Part shown: positions 45,116-53,656 of the stretch, piece by piece | How the letters are laid out: each line of letters opens with the position of its first letter | Position numbering within the stretch: position 1 is the stretch's first letter | Origin: Primorskyibacter flagellatus | Lineage (GTDB): Bacteria; Pseudomonadota; Alphaproteobacteria; Rhodobacterales; Rhodobacteraceae | Assembly (NCBI RefSeq): GCF_900176485.1 | Contig: NZ_FWYD01000006.1 | Coordinates: 81,015-145,014, forward strand | Direction of reading: 5' to 3' | DNA: 64,000 nt | Program-made: the position numbers and the translations under genes | Notes under the pieces: model-generated | Database searches by the model: none | The model's input: only the letters and a program-made list of their open reading frames with translations | What the model was told of the DNA's origin: nothing

Positions 45116-47068
45116 TCAGCTCTGCGGTGCAGCTTCCTGATCGAACGTGCCTGCCTCAACCATCACAACCTCGTCCTCGGCCATCCATCCTTTGGAAATT
45201 AGAAACTCTTGGATCGTGTCAGGGGACTCGGAATAGAGGACAAGAGCGAGACTATCTTCTGCGCGCGTGCAGGTGACATAGAGAAGGCGGCGGGTGCGCT
45301 CGATCGTAGTTTCTTCGCCCTGATCCGCCTTTTTCCGAGAGGCTGCGGACAAGGGCTTCACGTCAAACAGCGTCTCATAGGAAGCAAGGCCCTTAAAGCG
45401 TGTGCGGGCGTCATCAGCGATAACCATGACACGGGGGAATTCCAGCCCCTTGACCCCTTGATGGGTGCCATATGGGCTTCGGTCTTCGACGTAGGCGAGG
45501 TAGCGCGCAACTTGGGAAAACGGGGCCTCAAGGGCCTGCGTCCAGGCCTCGGTAAAGTTGTTTTCGGTGGGTGGTATGGCCTCGGACGTGTCCAGGTCCA
45601 GCTCGTCGATATTGTCGGCCAAGTCCTGGGCAACGGAACCGTAATCAGGCAAACAGTGCCGAAGCTGGCCGGGGATCGGGAACAGCCGGTGCTCGGCCAC
45701 TACCTTTAACACTTCGGCACAGCACGGATCCCGTCCGTCCTCAAATAGCGTCATAAGGGCTTCGACGCCCGTTCGCGCCTGATCGAGACCTGTGGCTTGG
45801 CCCCCACGGTCCGACCGGATTATTCTCTTATCTACTAACGGTGAACCGTCGCGCAGCACCGCCATCGCGGTAAAGGCATCCCCACTCATGTGAGCCTCCA
45901 CCAATGGCAAGATCCGATGTGTGAAAAGCCGCATCGCGGGCAGGGTTCCATTGCGAAACCCGTCCTTGAGGTTGCCGGCTTTGCTCAGGGGCTCAAACAG
46001 GTCGCTGAAACCAAGACGCGCAGCGGCCATGTGACGCTCGATCGTAAGGGTTTTGATCGTCTCCGGGTCCTGCCACGCGGGGTCTCCGGTGATACGCGCC
46101 ATCTCCGCCTGGGCATAGGCTTCGAAGGCTGCGCGATCCGTACCCTCGCTCGGTGCAAGAAAGACGCGCACGGTGCCACCCGGTTTGTCTTCACGTGCCC
46201 GCTGCTGACGGCTATCATCTTCGCGCCGGATCGCATTAGCCAGATCAATGATGCGCGCACGGCTGCGGTGATTCATCTGTTTCGCCGGTTGCTCGAAATC
46301 CCCGACGCGTTTGTCGAGATCGCGCAAACCATCGCTGTAAATGCGCTGCATCGTGTCCCCGAGCAACCCTAAGGCGATGCGGCCGCGATGGCGCGCCTCG
46401 AAGGTCAAAAGCGCCTCCATCAATGGTTTCATCGTGTCTTGGCTCTCGTCGATCAGGATGAACGGGTAGCGCGCCAGAACGATGTTTTGGAACGTCTCGC
46501 TTTCAGTCAGGAAATGTGCGGCGAGCGCAATAACCTCGGCATGTTGCAGCGCGTCGCGACCGAAATTGTCCCCCTCTGGCGCGTAGCTGAAGGCTCGGAT
46601 CTCAGCCAAGCGCCCCAGCCGTTTTGTCTTGGAAGCCATCTTCTTGAGGCGTTCGTCATGGGCGGCGGTGCCTGCCTTTCCCTTCGCCTGGGCAACCTCG
46701 ATCTCGGCAATCTCAGTTTTCAAATTTCTCTCAAGCCAGCCTCTAATATCTGCTGGTCGCCCCTCGATGAGCGACCAAGCGAAGCTGTGGATGGTCTGCA
46801 CCTGAAACACTGGATCGGCCTTGACGCGGCGCGTGATTTCATCTGCGGCGGCGTTGGTATAGGTAATCACGGCGATCTTGCGGCTGTGTTTGCGCAAGGT
46901 GGTCAGGGTCTGAGTGTCCAACCCCTCCAGTGCGTCCTTGAGAGAGCGAGTCTTGCCTGATCCCGCCCCAGCATAGAGAAAGAAGCTACGCGGCTGATCG
47001 AGGGACAGACACGCGCGGATCGTCGCATCAGCGCCAGCGTCGCGGGTGTCGTCGCTTACGTCCGTCAT
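45116..47068 (-). CDS. UvrD/PcrA-like superfamily 1 helicase paired with an OLD nuclease (GajB-like)
   Basis: 650 residues. SF1 helicase motifs in order: Walker A AGAGSGKT near 34-40, motif Ia ITYTNAAADEI, motif II ILIDESQD at 204-211, QMNHRSRARI, motif V THQGVKGLEFPRVMVI, motif VI RRLLYVTCTRAED. The ATG at 47068 overlaps the stop of the OLD gene (ATGA), so the two are made together. A class 2 OLD protein next to such a helicase is the Gabija (GajA-GajB) anti-phage arrangement; GajB of the described system is about 500 residues (from memory), so this is longer, with extra sequence between motifs III and V. Confidence 0.85.
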   Translation of the reverse strand: MTDVSDDTRDAGADATIRACLSLDQPRSFFLYAGAGSGKTRSLKDALEGLDTQTLTTLRKHSRKIAVITYTNAAADEITRRVKADPVFQVQTIHSFAWSLIEGRPADIRGWLERNLKTEIAEIEVAQAKGKAGTAAHDERLKKMASKTKRLGRLAEIRAFSYAPEGDNFGRDALQHAEVIALAAHFLTESETFQNIVLARYPFILIDESQDTMKPLMEALLTFEARHRGRIALGLLGDTMQRIYSDGLRDLDKRVGDFEQPAKQMNHRSRARIIDLANAIRREDDSRQQRAREDKPGGTVRVFLAPSEGTDRAAFEAYAQAEMARITGDPAWQDPETIKTLTIERHMAAARLGFSDLFEPLSKAGNLKDGFRNGTLPAMRLFTHRILPLVEAHMSGDAFTAMAVLRDGSPLVDKRIIRSDRGGQATGLDQARTGVEALMTLFEDGRDPCCAEVLKVVAEHRLFPIPGQLRHCLPDYGSVAQDLADNIDELDLDTSEAIPPTENNFTEAWTQALEAPFSQVARYLAYVEDRSPYGTHQGVKGLEFPRVMVIADDARTRFKGLASYETLFDVKPLSAASRKKADQGEETTIERTRRLLYVTCTRAEDSLALVLYSESPDTIQEFLISKGWMAEDEVVMVEAGTFDQEAAPQS

Positions 47069-49311
47069 ATCGCACCTACTCCGCCCTTCAGCTTGCCCGC
47101 GAGCCAAGTCAAGCCGCTATCGATATAGGGCGGCGCCCGAAGCGCTTTAATGTCCTTGATATACAGGAGGTCGAGCGCGAAGGCGGCCTTCTCTGGTTTA
47201 TTAGCCAACCGCTCAAAGAGCGCCGTGGCGAGGTCCTCAGGCGTGGACACGGCATCGATGTATTCGCCAAAATCACGGGTCATGAGGCAGGCCAGATCCG
47301 TTTTAGCGGCGTCTTTCACGGCTTCCGGGTTGGTCAGGACGAGAGCATCCTCGAACGTGCTGGGCGTGATGGTTTGAGTCTCCTCGCCCAGCGTCACCAC
47401 TTGCGGTGTCTGAAAGGAGACGGCGATGGTCTGGGTGGCATCGGTATGGCAGAGTGTATTTGGCGGCGCGACCATCAGCTTGTCGACCTCTGCCATCTCG
47501 GGGAGCCAGGTTTTCAGAGCGTGGTTCGTGGTTTCCTGAGCTGCCCCCGAGCGCGGCCGGGCCGACTCCCAGACATTCCTTTCGCCATTCTTGACCACTT
47601 TCTTGACCTTCGTAGCGGCATCGAGATCGGTGATTATCAGCGTCGGCAACTCCAGCGCCTCGATCAGAGGCCGCATCCGATGCGCGTGACTGCCGCCCAG
47701 CTCCAAGAAGGAAAGATAGGCCGCTGCCAAGTCGGGGTAGTGATGCCGGATCAGAAGCGGCAGCAGGATCCGCTCTGCGGCACCCTCGATAACGATGATC
47801 GCGTCGGCGAAGAATAGATCAAAATGTGTGCTCAACAGATAGCGCGTCACGAAGCGATGAGTTTCTGTGTCCGCGCCGAAGAGCCCTGTCATATTTGCCA
47901 CAGTGGTTGTGGGAACAACTCCGGGACTTGGCAGGTCGCGCTTGAAATAACGCAACTCCTCAAAAGCGGCGGCGTGCGCGATATGGCCCGAATGCGTGCT
48001 CACGACCAGCTGCGTGGTGAAAGCCGAGTCCTCTTTCTCCAGATCCTCATGGTTGCGTAGCACTTTGTGGGCCTTGGCCATGAAGACTTGCTGCACCTGA
48101 ACATGCAGGTGAGCCTCTGGCTCTTCGACCAGCACCAGTTGCAAGGGTTCGATGCCCTTGTCCTCCGGGGTGACCACCTGTGATTTGAATTTACCTACCT
48201 GCATCCAGTCATCCCGGAAGCGCATGAGCTGAAACACCATGGATATCAGGTTCTGGAAGCCCAGGCCGTTATAGCTTTCGGGCAGGTTTATCCCGGATGT
48301 GTTGCCCGAAATATCATATTGCACAGCCGCCGGGTGATTCAGTCCGTCAACGGGCTTGATCTGCGTAGCTATAAGCAGTTTCGGATTGTTGAGGCCGCCG
48401 GGATAGCCGAGTTCTTCCAGTTCCTTAATTGCATTGGCGAAGCCATCCTTGAGGCGGTCATTAAAGGTGGCCTCGGCATCATGAATCGCCATGAGCGCTT
48501 TGACGTCGTTCAACGTGGGATTCGTTTCAGGGTCAATATGTTTCCGGAAATAGGTCTGTATCTGGCTTGCCATCTTGCGACTGTCAGTATGGACGAGTTC
48601 ACCATCATCATGGTTTCCGTCACCGGCATCGGCGAACCCACGCTGAGCGTTGATCTCACGAATGTGGATTAAGCCGGCAAAGGGGTTGGCGCCGATCCCC
48701 TCTGACAGTGCCGGCAGGGGCGGCGGAACTACCTCTCCGGACGTTGCAAAGTTATCAGGGTCCAAAAGATGAGCGTTCAGTTGGAACAGATCTTTCAGGT
48801 GCTTGTCCAAGAATTCCCGAAAATCGCGCGGCCAAAGCGCAAATCCATTGTCCAAAGTGCCACCCGGCTTTAGCTCCTCGGTGGCTTGGCGAGCGGCGAG
48901 GTAGCCCGCTTTGATATCGACCCCCTTTTTGGGTTCAAGGCGCAGGCGAACACCGAGATATCCGCCGGTCCAAGTCAATGTGGGGATCAAATGCGCGACA
49001 TGATGGAGTTCTGAATTTTCCGCATGCATCCAGACGTCGAGGAACGGGAGTTTATCTAAAAGAGGGTTGAGATCCGCCTCGGTTTCCTGCGTCCAGGCGC
49101 TCGCGACCTGCTCGATGTCGATCCAGTTTGATGCTGTAACATCACGCGTGTCGATGCCGCCGCGATCCTTGAGGAATTTGCGCAACGCCTTCATGGCAGA
49201 TGTCTTGCCGCTGTTGTTGGCCCCAACGAGCAGAGTCTGCTTGCCCGACATGTCCAGACGGGCCCGCCGCAATTTGCGAAAGTTAAATACTTCAATACGT
49301 TCTATTTTCAT
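47065..49311 (-). CDS. Class 2 OLD-family ATPase/TOPRIM nuclease (GajA-like)
   Basis: 748 residues from ATG 49311 (MKIERIEVFNFRKL). ABC-type ATPase: Walker A GANNSGKT at 30-37, a signature-like NGLGFQNLISM, Walker B LVLVEEPEAHLH and the H-loop VVSTHSGHIAH. C-terminal TOPRIM nuclease: IVIEGAAERILL from about 506 (metal-binding Glu) and ITDLD at 560-564. Gabija GajA has the same order and nicks DNA when nucleotide levels fall; GajA is about 580 residues (from memory), so this is a longer relative. The insertion lies within the ATPase lobe (about 95-300). Confidence 0.85.
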   Translation of the reverse strand: MKIERIEVFNFRKLRRARLDMSGKQTLLVGANNSGKTSAMKALRKFLKDRGGIDTRDVTASNWIDIEQVASAWTQETEADLNPLLDKLPFLDVWMHAENSELHHVAHLIPTLTWTGGYLGVRLRLEPKKGVDIKAGYLAARQATEELKPGGTLDNGFALWPRDFREFLDKHLKDLFQLNAHLLDPDNFATSGEVVPPPLPALSEGIGANPFAGLIHIREINAQRGFADAGDGNHDDGELVHTDSRKMASQIQTYFRKHIDPETNPTLNDVKALMAIHDAEATFNDRLKDGFANAIKELEELGYPGGLNNPKLLIATQIKPVDGLNHPAAVQYDISGNTSGINLPESYNGLGFQNLISMVFQLMRFRDDWMQVGKFKSQVVTPEDKGIEPLQLVLVEEPEAHLHVQVQQVFMAKAHKVLRNHEDLEKEDSAFTTQLVVSTHSGHIAHAAAFEELRYFKRDLPSPGVVPTTTVANMTGLFGADTETHRFVTRYLLSTHFDLFFADAIIVIEGAAERILLPLLIRHHYPDLAAAYLSFLELGGSHAHRMRPLIEALELPTLIITDLDAATKVKKVVKNGERNVWESARPRSGAAQETTNHALKTWLPEMAEVDKLMVAPPNTLCHTDATQTIAVSFQTPQVVTLGEETQTITPSTFEDALVLTNPEAVKDAAKTDLACLMTRDFGEYIDAVSTPEDLATALFERLANKPEKAAFALDLLYIKDIKALRAPPYIDSGLTWLAGKLKGGVGAI

Positions 49312-49611
49312 AATATCGGTGCCCCACTCGCAGGAAATGCTCCGCTTGCGTATGTGTATATGCTTGTCCTGCGGGTGTGTAGCCGTAGTCAACCGCGAAG
49401 AGACCGACAGTCTTCGCAAGTCTGGCTATTCGCTTGGCGCGAACGGGAGGGCGGTGGACACCGCATAATGTGTCGCACGTCTTGCCGGGCTTGAAGGGCA
49501 ACCCCTGACGCCTTGGCGCCCAACGTCTGGTCAATCCCCGTCTTCCGCAGTGCCGCGCTCTTGGATGCCAACCGTCTCTAAAGCGTTTGCAGCGAATGAC
49601 TGCTTCCCGCC
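49312..49611. other. Gap upstream of the OLD gene
   Basis: 300 bp between two - strand genes, most likely holding the promoter of the OLD/UvrD pair. No convincing open frame, terminator or RNA gene was seen. Confidence 0.4.
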
Positions 49612-50649
49612 CTACAGACCAGGTCGACCACCTCCGCAAGCAGGGCATTTGCGTTGAAAAATGTCGGATCCGTTGGCTCCGTAGCGATAGCCGCAGTTGC
49701 GGCATTGAAGCAGGTAAACGACCTGGTTGTGATCGTTCCCGGGAAGACCTTTGCCGTGCAGAACCTCCTGCCAGTTTCTGTTCACATATCCGGGCTTCGT
49801 GGTCTTCCCGGCATCATGGCCAACGGCCCTTCGGCGAGCTGATTCCTGCTGTGGCGGCCAGCTTGCGCCCAAGATCCAGCCTTCGACGGCGGCATATCCA
49901 GCGATTGCTTCCGGCTGGGGCGGTAGAAGAGCTGCACTGAGCATTCCTGTCAGGTCGGCGTCCTGCAGCCAACGTGCAATGGAGTAGGCGTCGTGCTGAT
50001 CCTGGGTTCGGTTTTCGCGCGGGTAGTGGGCGCTCCAGAGCCGTGGGTAAGCCTCGACGATCACTGATTTGCCCGCGGCGGGCTCCCATTTGTCGAAGGG
50101 CCAGAAATGCAGTCCCGGGTGTGCCGCCCGGATCCGCCTCAGCCACGGGATTCCGGCATGTGTAGATTTCGCGACAGACCCTTGGACGTCGAAGTGAAAC
50201 ACCGATTTCGCCGAGCCGGTTGCCTCTTCCGTCAGTCGGCGCCATGCCCGCTGGCCACTGCGTGCGGCACCGTTTCCGACACTCCCGTCCCTGATGAAAT
50301 CTACATAGGTGTGCGGGGCATCCGTGGGCCAATGAGTGCAGAAATCCTCCAAGAAGACATCCCAGTCCGGTACGAGGCCATGCCTTTCGAAATAGCGCAT
50401 GGGGAAAGAAAAGCCGTGATCGATGCCGACGATGGTTGGGATGCCGGGGTCGAGCTCCGCGATCAGCCACTCGGCCAAGCCTCGGCGTGTCCAGTATTTC
50501 CTTGCGCTGGGTGGAGGCTGGATCTCGACCGGTGTCGCTTCGTCTTGGGTTTCATAAACCCTGAGGCCTTTCAGGCTGGATTCAGCCGTCTGAGCCCCTG
50601 AATAGTCGATGCCGATCGTCCGGCGAAACATGCGACTTTCGCCTGTCAT
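49612..50649 (-). CDS. Putative RNase H-like fold protein with C-terminal zinc ribbon
   Basis: 345 residues. The N-terminus TIGIDYSGAQT and the later VGIDHGFSFP and QDQHDAYSIARWL place acidic residues as in RNase H-fold (DUF429-like) proteins: strand-Asp, strand-Asp, helix-Asp. The C-terminus has two CxxC pairs (CRNCGYRYG and CPACGG), a zinc ribbon that might bind nucleic acid. The start overlaps the DUF3883 gene by ATGA. Function unknown; nuclease activity is inference. Confidence 0.65.
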   Translation of the reverse strand: MTGESRMFRRTIGIDYSGAQTAESSLKGLRVYETQDEATPVEIQPPPSARKYWTRRGLAEWLIAELDPGIPTIVGIDHGFSFPMRYFERHGLVPDWDVFLEDFCTHWPTDAPHTYVDFIRDGSVGNGAARSGQRAWRRLTEEATGSAKSVFHFDVQGSVAKSTHAGIPWLRRIRAAHPGLHFWPFDKWEPAAGKSVIVEAYPRLWSAHYPRENRTQDQHDAYSIARWLQDADLTGMLSAALLPPQPEAIAGYAAVEGWILGASWPPQQESARRRAVGHDAGKTTKPGYVNRNWQEVLHGKGLPGNDHNQVVYLLQCRNCGYRYGANGSDIFQRKCPACGGGRPGL

Positions 50650-51476
50650 TCGAAGCTCGCCCGAAAACTTGTGGCTGTCAGCGAGACATGTGCGTCCAGC
50701 GGGGGCCGCAACTCGAACGCCTTGGGATCCCGAGCGAAGTCATGGAGGCGGAAGAGATGCCAATGGTCGCGCCTTTCCTCCGCCACCTCCAACTCGTTGC
50801 GCGAGATATGGAAGGGCGTGCGTTCCCATCCGTTGGTTGTCTTAACCTCGATCAGACGATCCTGCCCGTCCGGCGTGAAGCTGGTGATGTCGTAGCCCAG
50901 ACCGTCGCCGTCCTCCTTCGACACCCATCGGACGCGCCGGGCGAGGTCATCTCGGCCATGCGAGTTCAAGGTCGCACGCTCATGGTGAAACACACGCTCT
51001 TCGCCGGCGTAGCCCAGGACGCGGTTGCGCTCATCGCGTCCCGCGGCGTCGAAGCGGCGGGCGATACGCTGCATCTGTTCCAGCTCGTCCGGCGGCGGTG
51101 CATTCCTGAGGGTGGGGGCTACGCCGACAAAAATCGGTGAGGGTTCGGCCATCTGGCGCTGCTCCCTCCGATGTAGCGCGATCTCCCACTCCGGGTGTTG
51201 CGCCAGCCAGCGGGCTGCCGCCTCGGCGAGCGCCATCTGGAAGTTGAACCGGGGCGCATAACCCTGGATGATTGGCAACCCGAGGCCGCGCATGGCGGCG
51301 GAGACGTTGCACATCTTGAACTCGATGGAGCCCCGACTGCGGTCGATTTGGTCCTGCAAGGCGCGGTTCTGCGCTGCCTTGTTGTAGCGCCGACCCGATA
51401 GCTCGTCGCTGAGCATCGAGAAATACGCTGCCACCACAGCGTCGTTTTCGAAATTGGACCAATCGCCTGTCTCCAT
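50646..51476 (-). CDS. DUF3883 domain protein, PD-(D/E)XK nuclease-like
   Basis: 276 residues. N-terminal helical domain (ENDAVVAAYFSMLSDELSG, SIEFKMCNVSAAMRGLG) followed by a DUF3883/NOV_C domain (about 170-265) with GLGYDI and RLIEVKTT, the Asp and Glu-x-Lys of the PD-(D/E)XK fold. Such proteins occur in restriction and defence loci, commonly fused to or near helicases and ATPases. Coupled by a 4-bp overlap to the RNase H-like gene downstream. The ribosome site at ATG 51476 is weak. Confidence 0.75.
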   Translation of the reverse strand: METGDWSNFENDAVVAAYFSMLSDELSGRRYNKAAQNRALQDQIDRSRGSIEFKMCNVSAAMRGLGLPIIQGYAPRFNFQMALAEAAARWLAQHPEWEIALHRREQRQMAEPSPIFVGVAPTLRNAPPPDELEQMQRIARRFDAAGRDERNRVLGYAGEERVFHHERATLNSHGRDDLARRVRWVSKEDGDGLGYDITSFTPDGQDRLIEVKTTNGWERTPFHISRNELEVAEERRDHWHLFRLHDFARDPKAFELRPPLDAHVSLTATSFRASFE

Positions 51477-51594
51477 ACGAGCACGGTAGTAGGTGGCGAA
51501 AGCCTTGTCATTCCGAAAGGTCAGCTGTTTGGGCGCGCGCCCTCAGTCCTGCATCTGCCAGCAATTTCGACCCAGATCATCCGCCGAAGTCCCT

Positions 51595-51954
51595 CTAATT
51601 GCCCTGACCCCTTCCAAGGCCAAAATCCCTGAGCTGCGAAAAGTCGGGCCTGCCATCGCGAGTTAGCATGTTCTCGATGAAGGGCCCGCTCGACCCCGGG
51701 ATGGCCGGATGACCTGCGAACGTCGTGCCCTTGTTGACCTCGATCTGGTGGAATTCCCACAAAAGGAGGCTGTAGTCATGTAGCCAACTGATCGCCATGA
51801 AGAGCCATTCGGATTCTTCGGGGGTAACATCTTTCAAGGAATCGAGCGGCAATACGCGCCGCATCTGATCAACGAACTCCTCGTCCGTGATCTCGCTGCC
51901 GTCTTTCACGATGCGTGCGAACTCGAGCAGATCGATCTGGTGCTTCGGTGCCAT
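51595..51954 (-). CDS. Small helical protein of unknown function
   Basis: 119 residues from ATG 51954, with AAGGA about eight bases upstream. Acidic helical N-terminal part (DLLEFARIVKDGSEITDEEFVDQM), then a tryptophan-rich helix pair (WLFMAISWLHDYSLLLWEF). No recognised domain. It is 118 bp upstream of the DUF3883 gene on the same strand and might be the first gene of that cassette. Confidence 0.6.
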   Translation of the reverse strand: MAPKHQIDLLEFARIVKDGSEITDEEFVDQMRRVLPLDSLKDVTPEESEWLFMAISWLHDYSLLLWEFHQIEVNKGTTFAGHPAIPGSSGPFIENMLTRDGRPDFSQLRDFGLGRGQGN

Positions 51955-52981
51955 CCGTAGGTCCTTTCCGGGCAAGAGTAGGAGACCCACCGCTTTGCGC
52001 GAGTCCAGGCACGGTTGCAAGCCCCGGCCCGGCGCCTATGCCTGGTGCACAGACTCACTGTTTCCGAGGCGGGGCTCGACGTGGACCCAACCCAACAGCA
52101 GAAGTGCCGTTGAGTATGGCCAACCATTCTCCGGCGGTCTCGGCCACGCATCGCTCCACGCGACTAATCAAGATACCCTGGAGCCGTTCGCGGGGGGCGG
52201 AAAGTGTCGGGCTTCACTGACCACGGATAAAGCATAGGCACTGTGAACGACCGGCAGTGGCCCTGATAGGGTCAACCCGCACAACAAGTCTGCAGTCATC
52301 ATCGATCGGCAAGGCCTACTGATTCCCCGCGATCCGAATCGTAGTAGGTCGACGGTCGGGGTTTCGAACCATCGACCTAATGCCTGTTTCTGAAGGCGCG
52401 TGGCAAGAATGCCACGCCGGGTTCCCAGGGTTGGAGCCGTTTTGAAGGCAGCTTCAGGCTGACAGGAAAAAGTTGGGCCGAGGCCGTTCGCGACCGCCAA
52501 CAGTCGACGCTATGAAAGCTGTTTTTTATCAGGCCACTACAGGATGCGGGGTGAGTGCTTGGGTTCATTTTTCTTTGGGCGAAAACGATTCCGACAAACT
52601 TTTTTTGGCCAAAATCGGCGGTTGTCGGAAGGTCCGCGATGGGTAGTTTCTCGGCTTCAAGCGAAGGCTGAACGGTAGATCACACCGACCGGGACGCAAA
52701 ATTTTCTTCGTGAAACAGGCTGACAGCCAACCTTTCGATCAGCAACGCCGGAAACTGGCGAGCGGTCGAGAGGGCAGAGGCAAGAGGAGAAGAAACACCC
52801 CCGTCCCCGGCACAGGGTAGACCACAAGACACCGCAGGATGATCCAATGTGACGCCTGCACTTGGAGCCACCGGAACACACCGGGCTCCGTGAAGGAAAC
52901 CAGAAATCAGTATCGCAGCCTTTGGGCAGCGTCGGAGTGCATTCCGGCGAACGATACTCTCATGCCGAAAGGAACAAGAGC
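51955..52981. other. Non-coding kilobase upstream of tnsA
   Basis: No convincing gene. It contains a TAGGTCGA/TCGACCTA inverted repeat near 52345-52380, a strong 7-bp hairpin GCGTGGC/GCCACGC at 52398-52417, AT-rich sequence at 52514-52610, and the TTCCGACAA/TTGTCGGAA repeat at 52589-52630. By analogy with Tn7, where tnsA lies next to a transposon end, the left end of the element should be inside this region. Confidence 0.45.
52589..52630. repeat. 9-bp inverted repeat with 24-bp spacer near the presumed transposon end
   Basis: TTCCGACAA (52589-52597) and TTGTCGGAA (52622-52630). The spacer contains TTTTGGCCAAAA and GGCCAAAATCGGCGG. The right arm starts with TGTCGG, compatible with the TGT...ACA ends of Tn7-like elements. 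Confidence 0.5.
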
Positions 52982-53656
52982 ATGATGAAGATGCCGGATG
53001 GCGGGATCACGATGCCGGAGCGCGTGCAACTTGCGCGGAAAACGGCTGTCGGCGCCCGCGAACACCAAAGCGGACAGGTCACGATGGACCCCGATGAGGG
53101 GTATACCATGGGCTACGACAGCAACACCGAGATGAAGTGGAAGCTTGTCCTTCTCGCCCGCCCGGGTGTGGCCTGGATCGAAAGCCAGGTAAAATTCCAG
53201 TGGCTCGATACCGACGGGAAGAAGGGCGAGCACTTCTTCGACTTCCGCGTTCTGATGGCCGACGGCCAACGCGTGGCGATCATGGTGAAGTCGGAATATC
53301 GCCGCAACCAGCCCAAGGTTCAGGACGAACTCGCCGAAATCGCGGCTCGGGTTCCTCGGAGTTTCGCAGACCAGGTCGTCGTTATGACCGAACGCGATAT
53401 AGACCCCGTCGAATACTTCAATGCCGAGATGATGCACGAGATGCGTCGCCCCGATCCTGATGCAGACGCCGGCGCACGGCGGCTCCTTGGCGAGATCGTC
53501 GGGGCTGTCCGGATCCAGGATCTGGTCGATGCCATCGGCCTGGGCCCGCGCGGCTTCCGCGCCGTGGTTCGCCTGCTCCGCTCTCACGAACTCGAACTCA
53601 CACTCAACGTGCGCATCACGCACGAAGCATATGTCCGCCGGAGTATGTCCAAATGA
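52982..53656 (+). CDS. tnsA: TnsA-like transposon endonuclease
   Basis: 224 residues from ATG 52982, with AAGGA eight to nine bases upstream. TnsA cuts the 5' strands at transposon ends so that, with TnsB, the element is excised cleanly. The PD-(D/E)XK-like triad is probably E50 (in SNTEMKW), D87 (FFDFRV) and K103 (VAIMVKSE). The C-terminal part is a short winged-helix-like region. Followed by tnsB with an ATGA overlap. Its presence points to cut-and-paste rather than copy-in transposition. Confidence 0.85.
   Translation: MMKMPDGGITMPERVQLARKTAVGAREHQSGQVTMDPDEGYTMGYDSNTEMKWKLVLLARPGVAWIESQVKFQWLDTDGKKGEHFFDFRVLMADGQRVAIMVKSEYRRNQPKVQDELAEIAARVPRSFADQVVVMTERDIDPVEYFNAEMMHEMRRPDPDADAGARRLLGEIVGAVRIQDLVDAIGLGPRGFRAVVRLLRSHELELTLNVRITHEAYVRRSMSK

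Noticed and set aside
52340..52385. tRNA-like sequence (TTTCGAACC) as an integration target
   Set aside because: The T-arm stem does not pair properly and no cloverleaf or anticodon arm could be built; only an inverted repeat remains.
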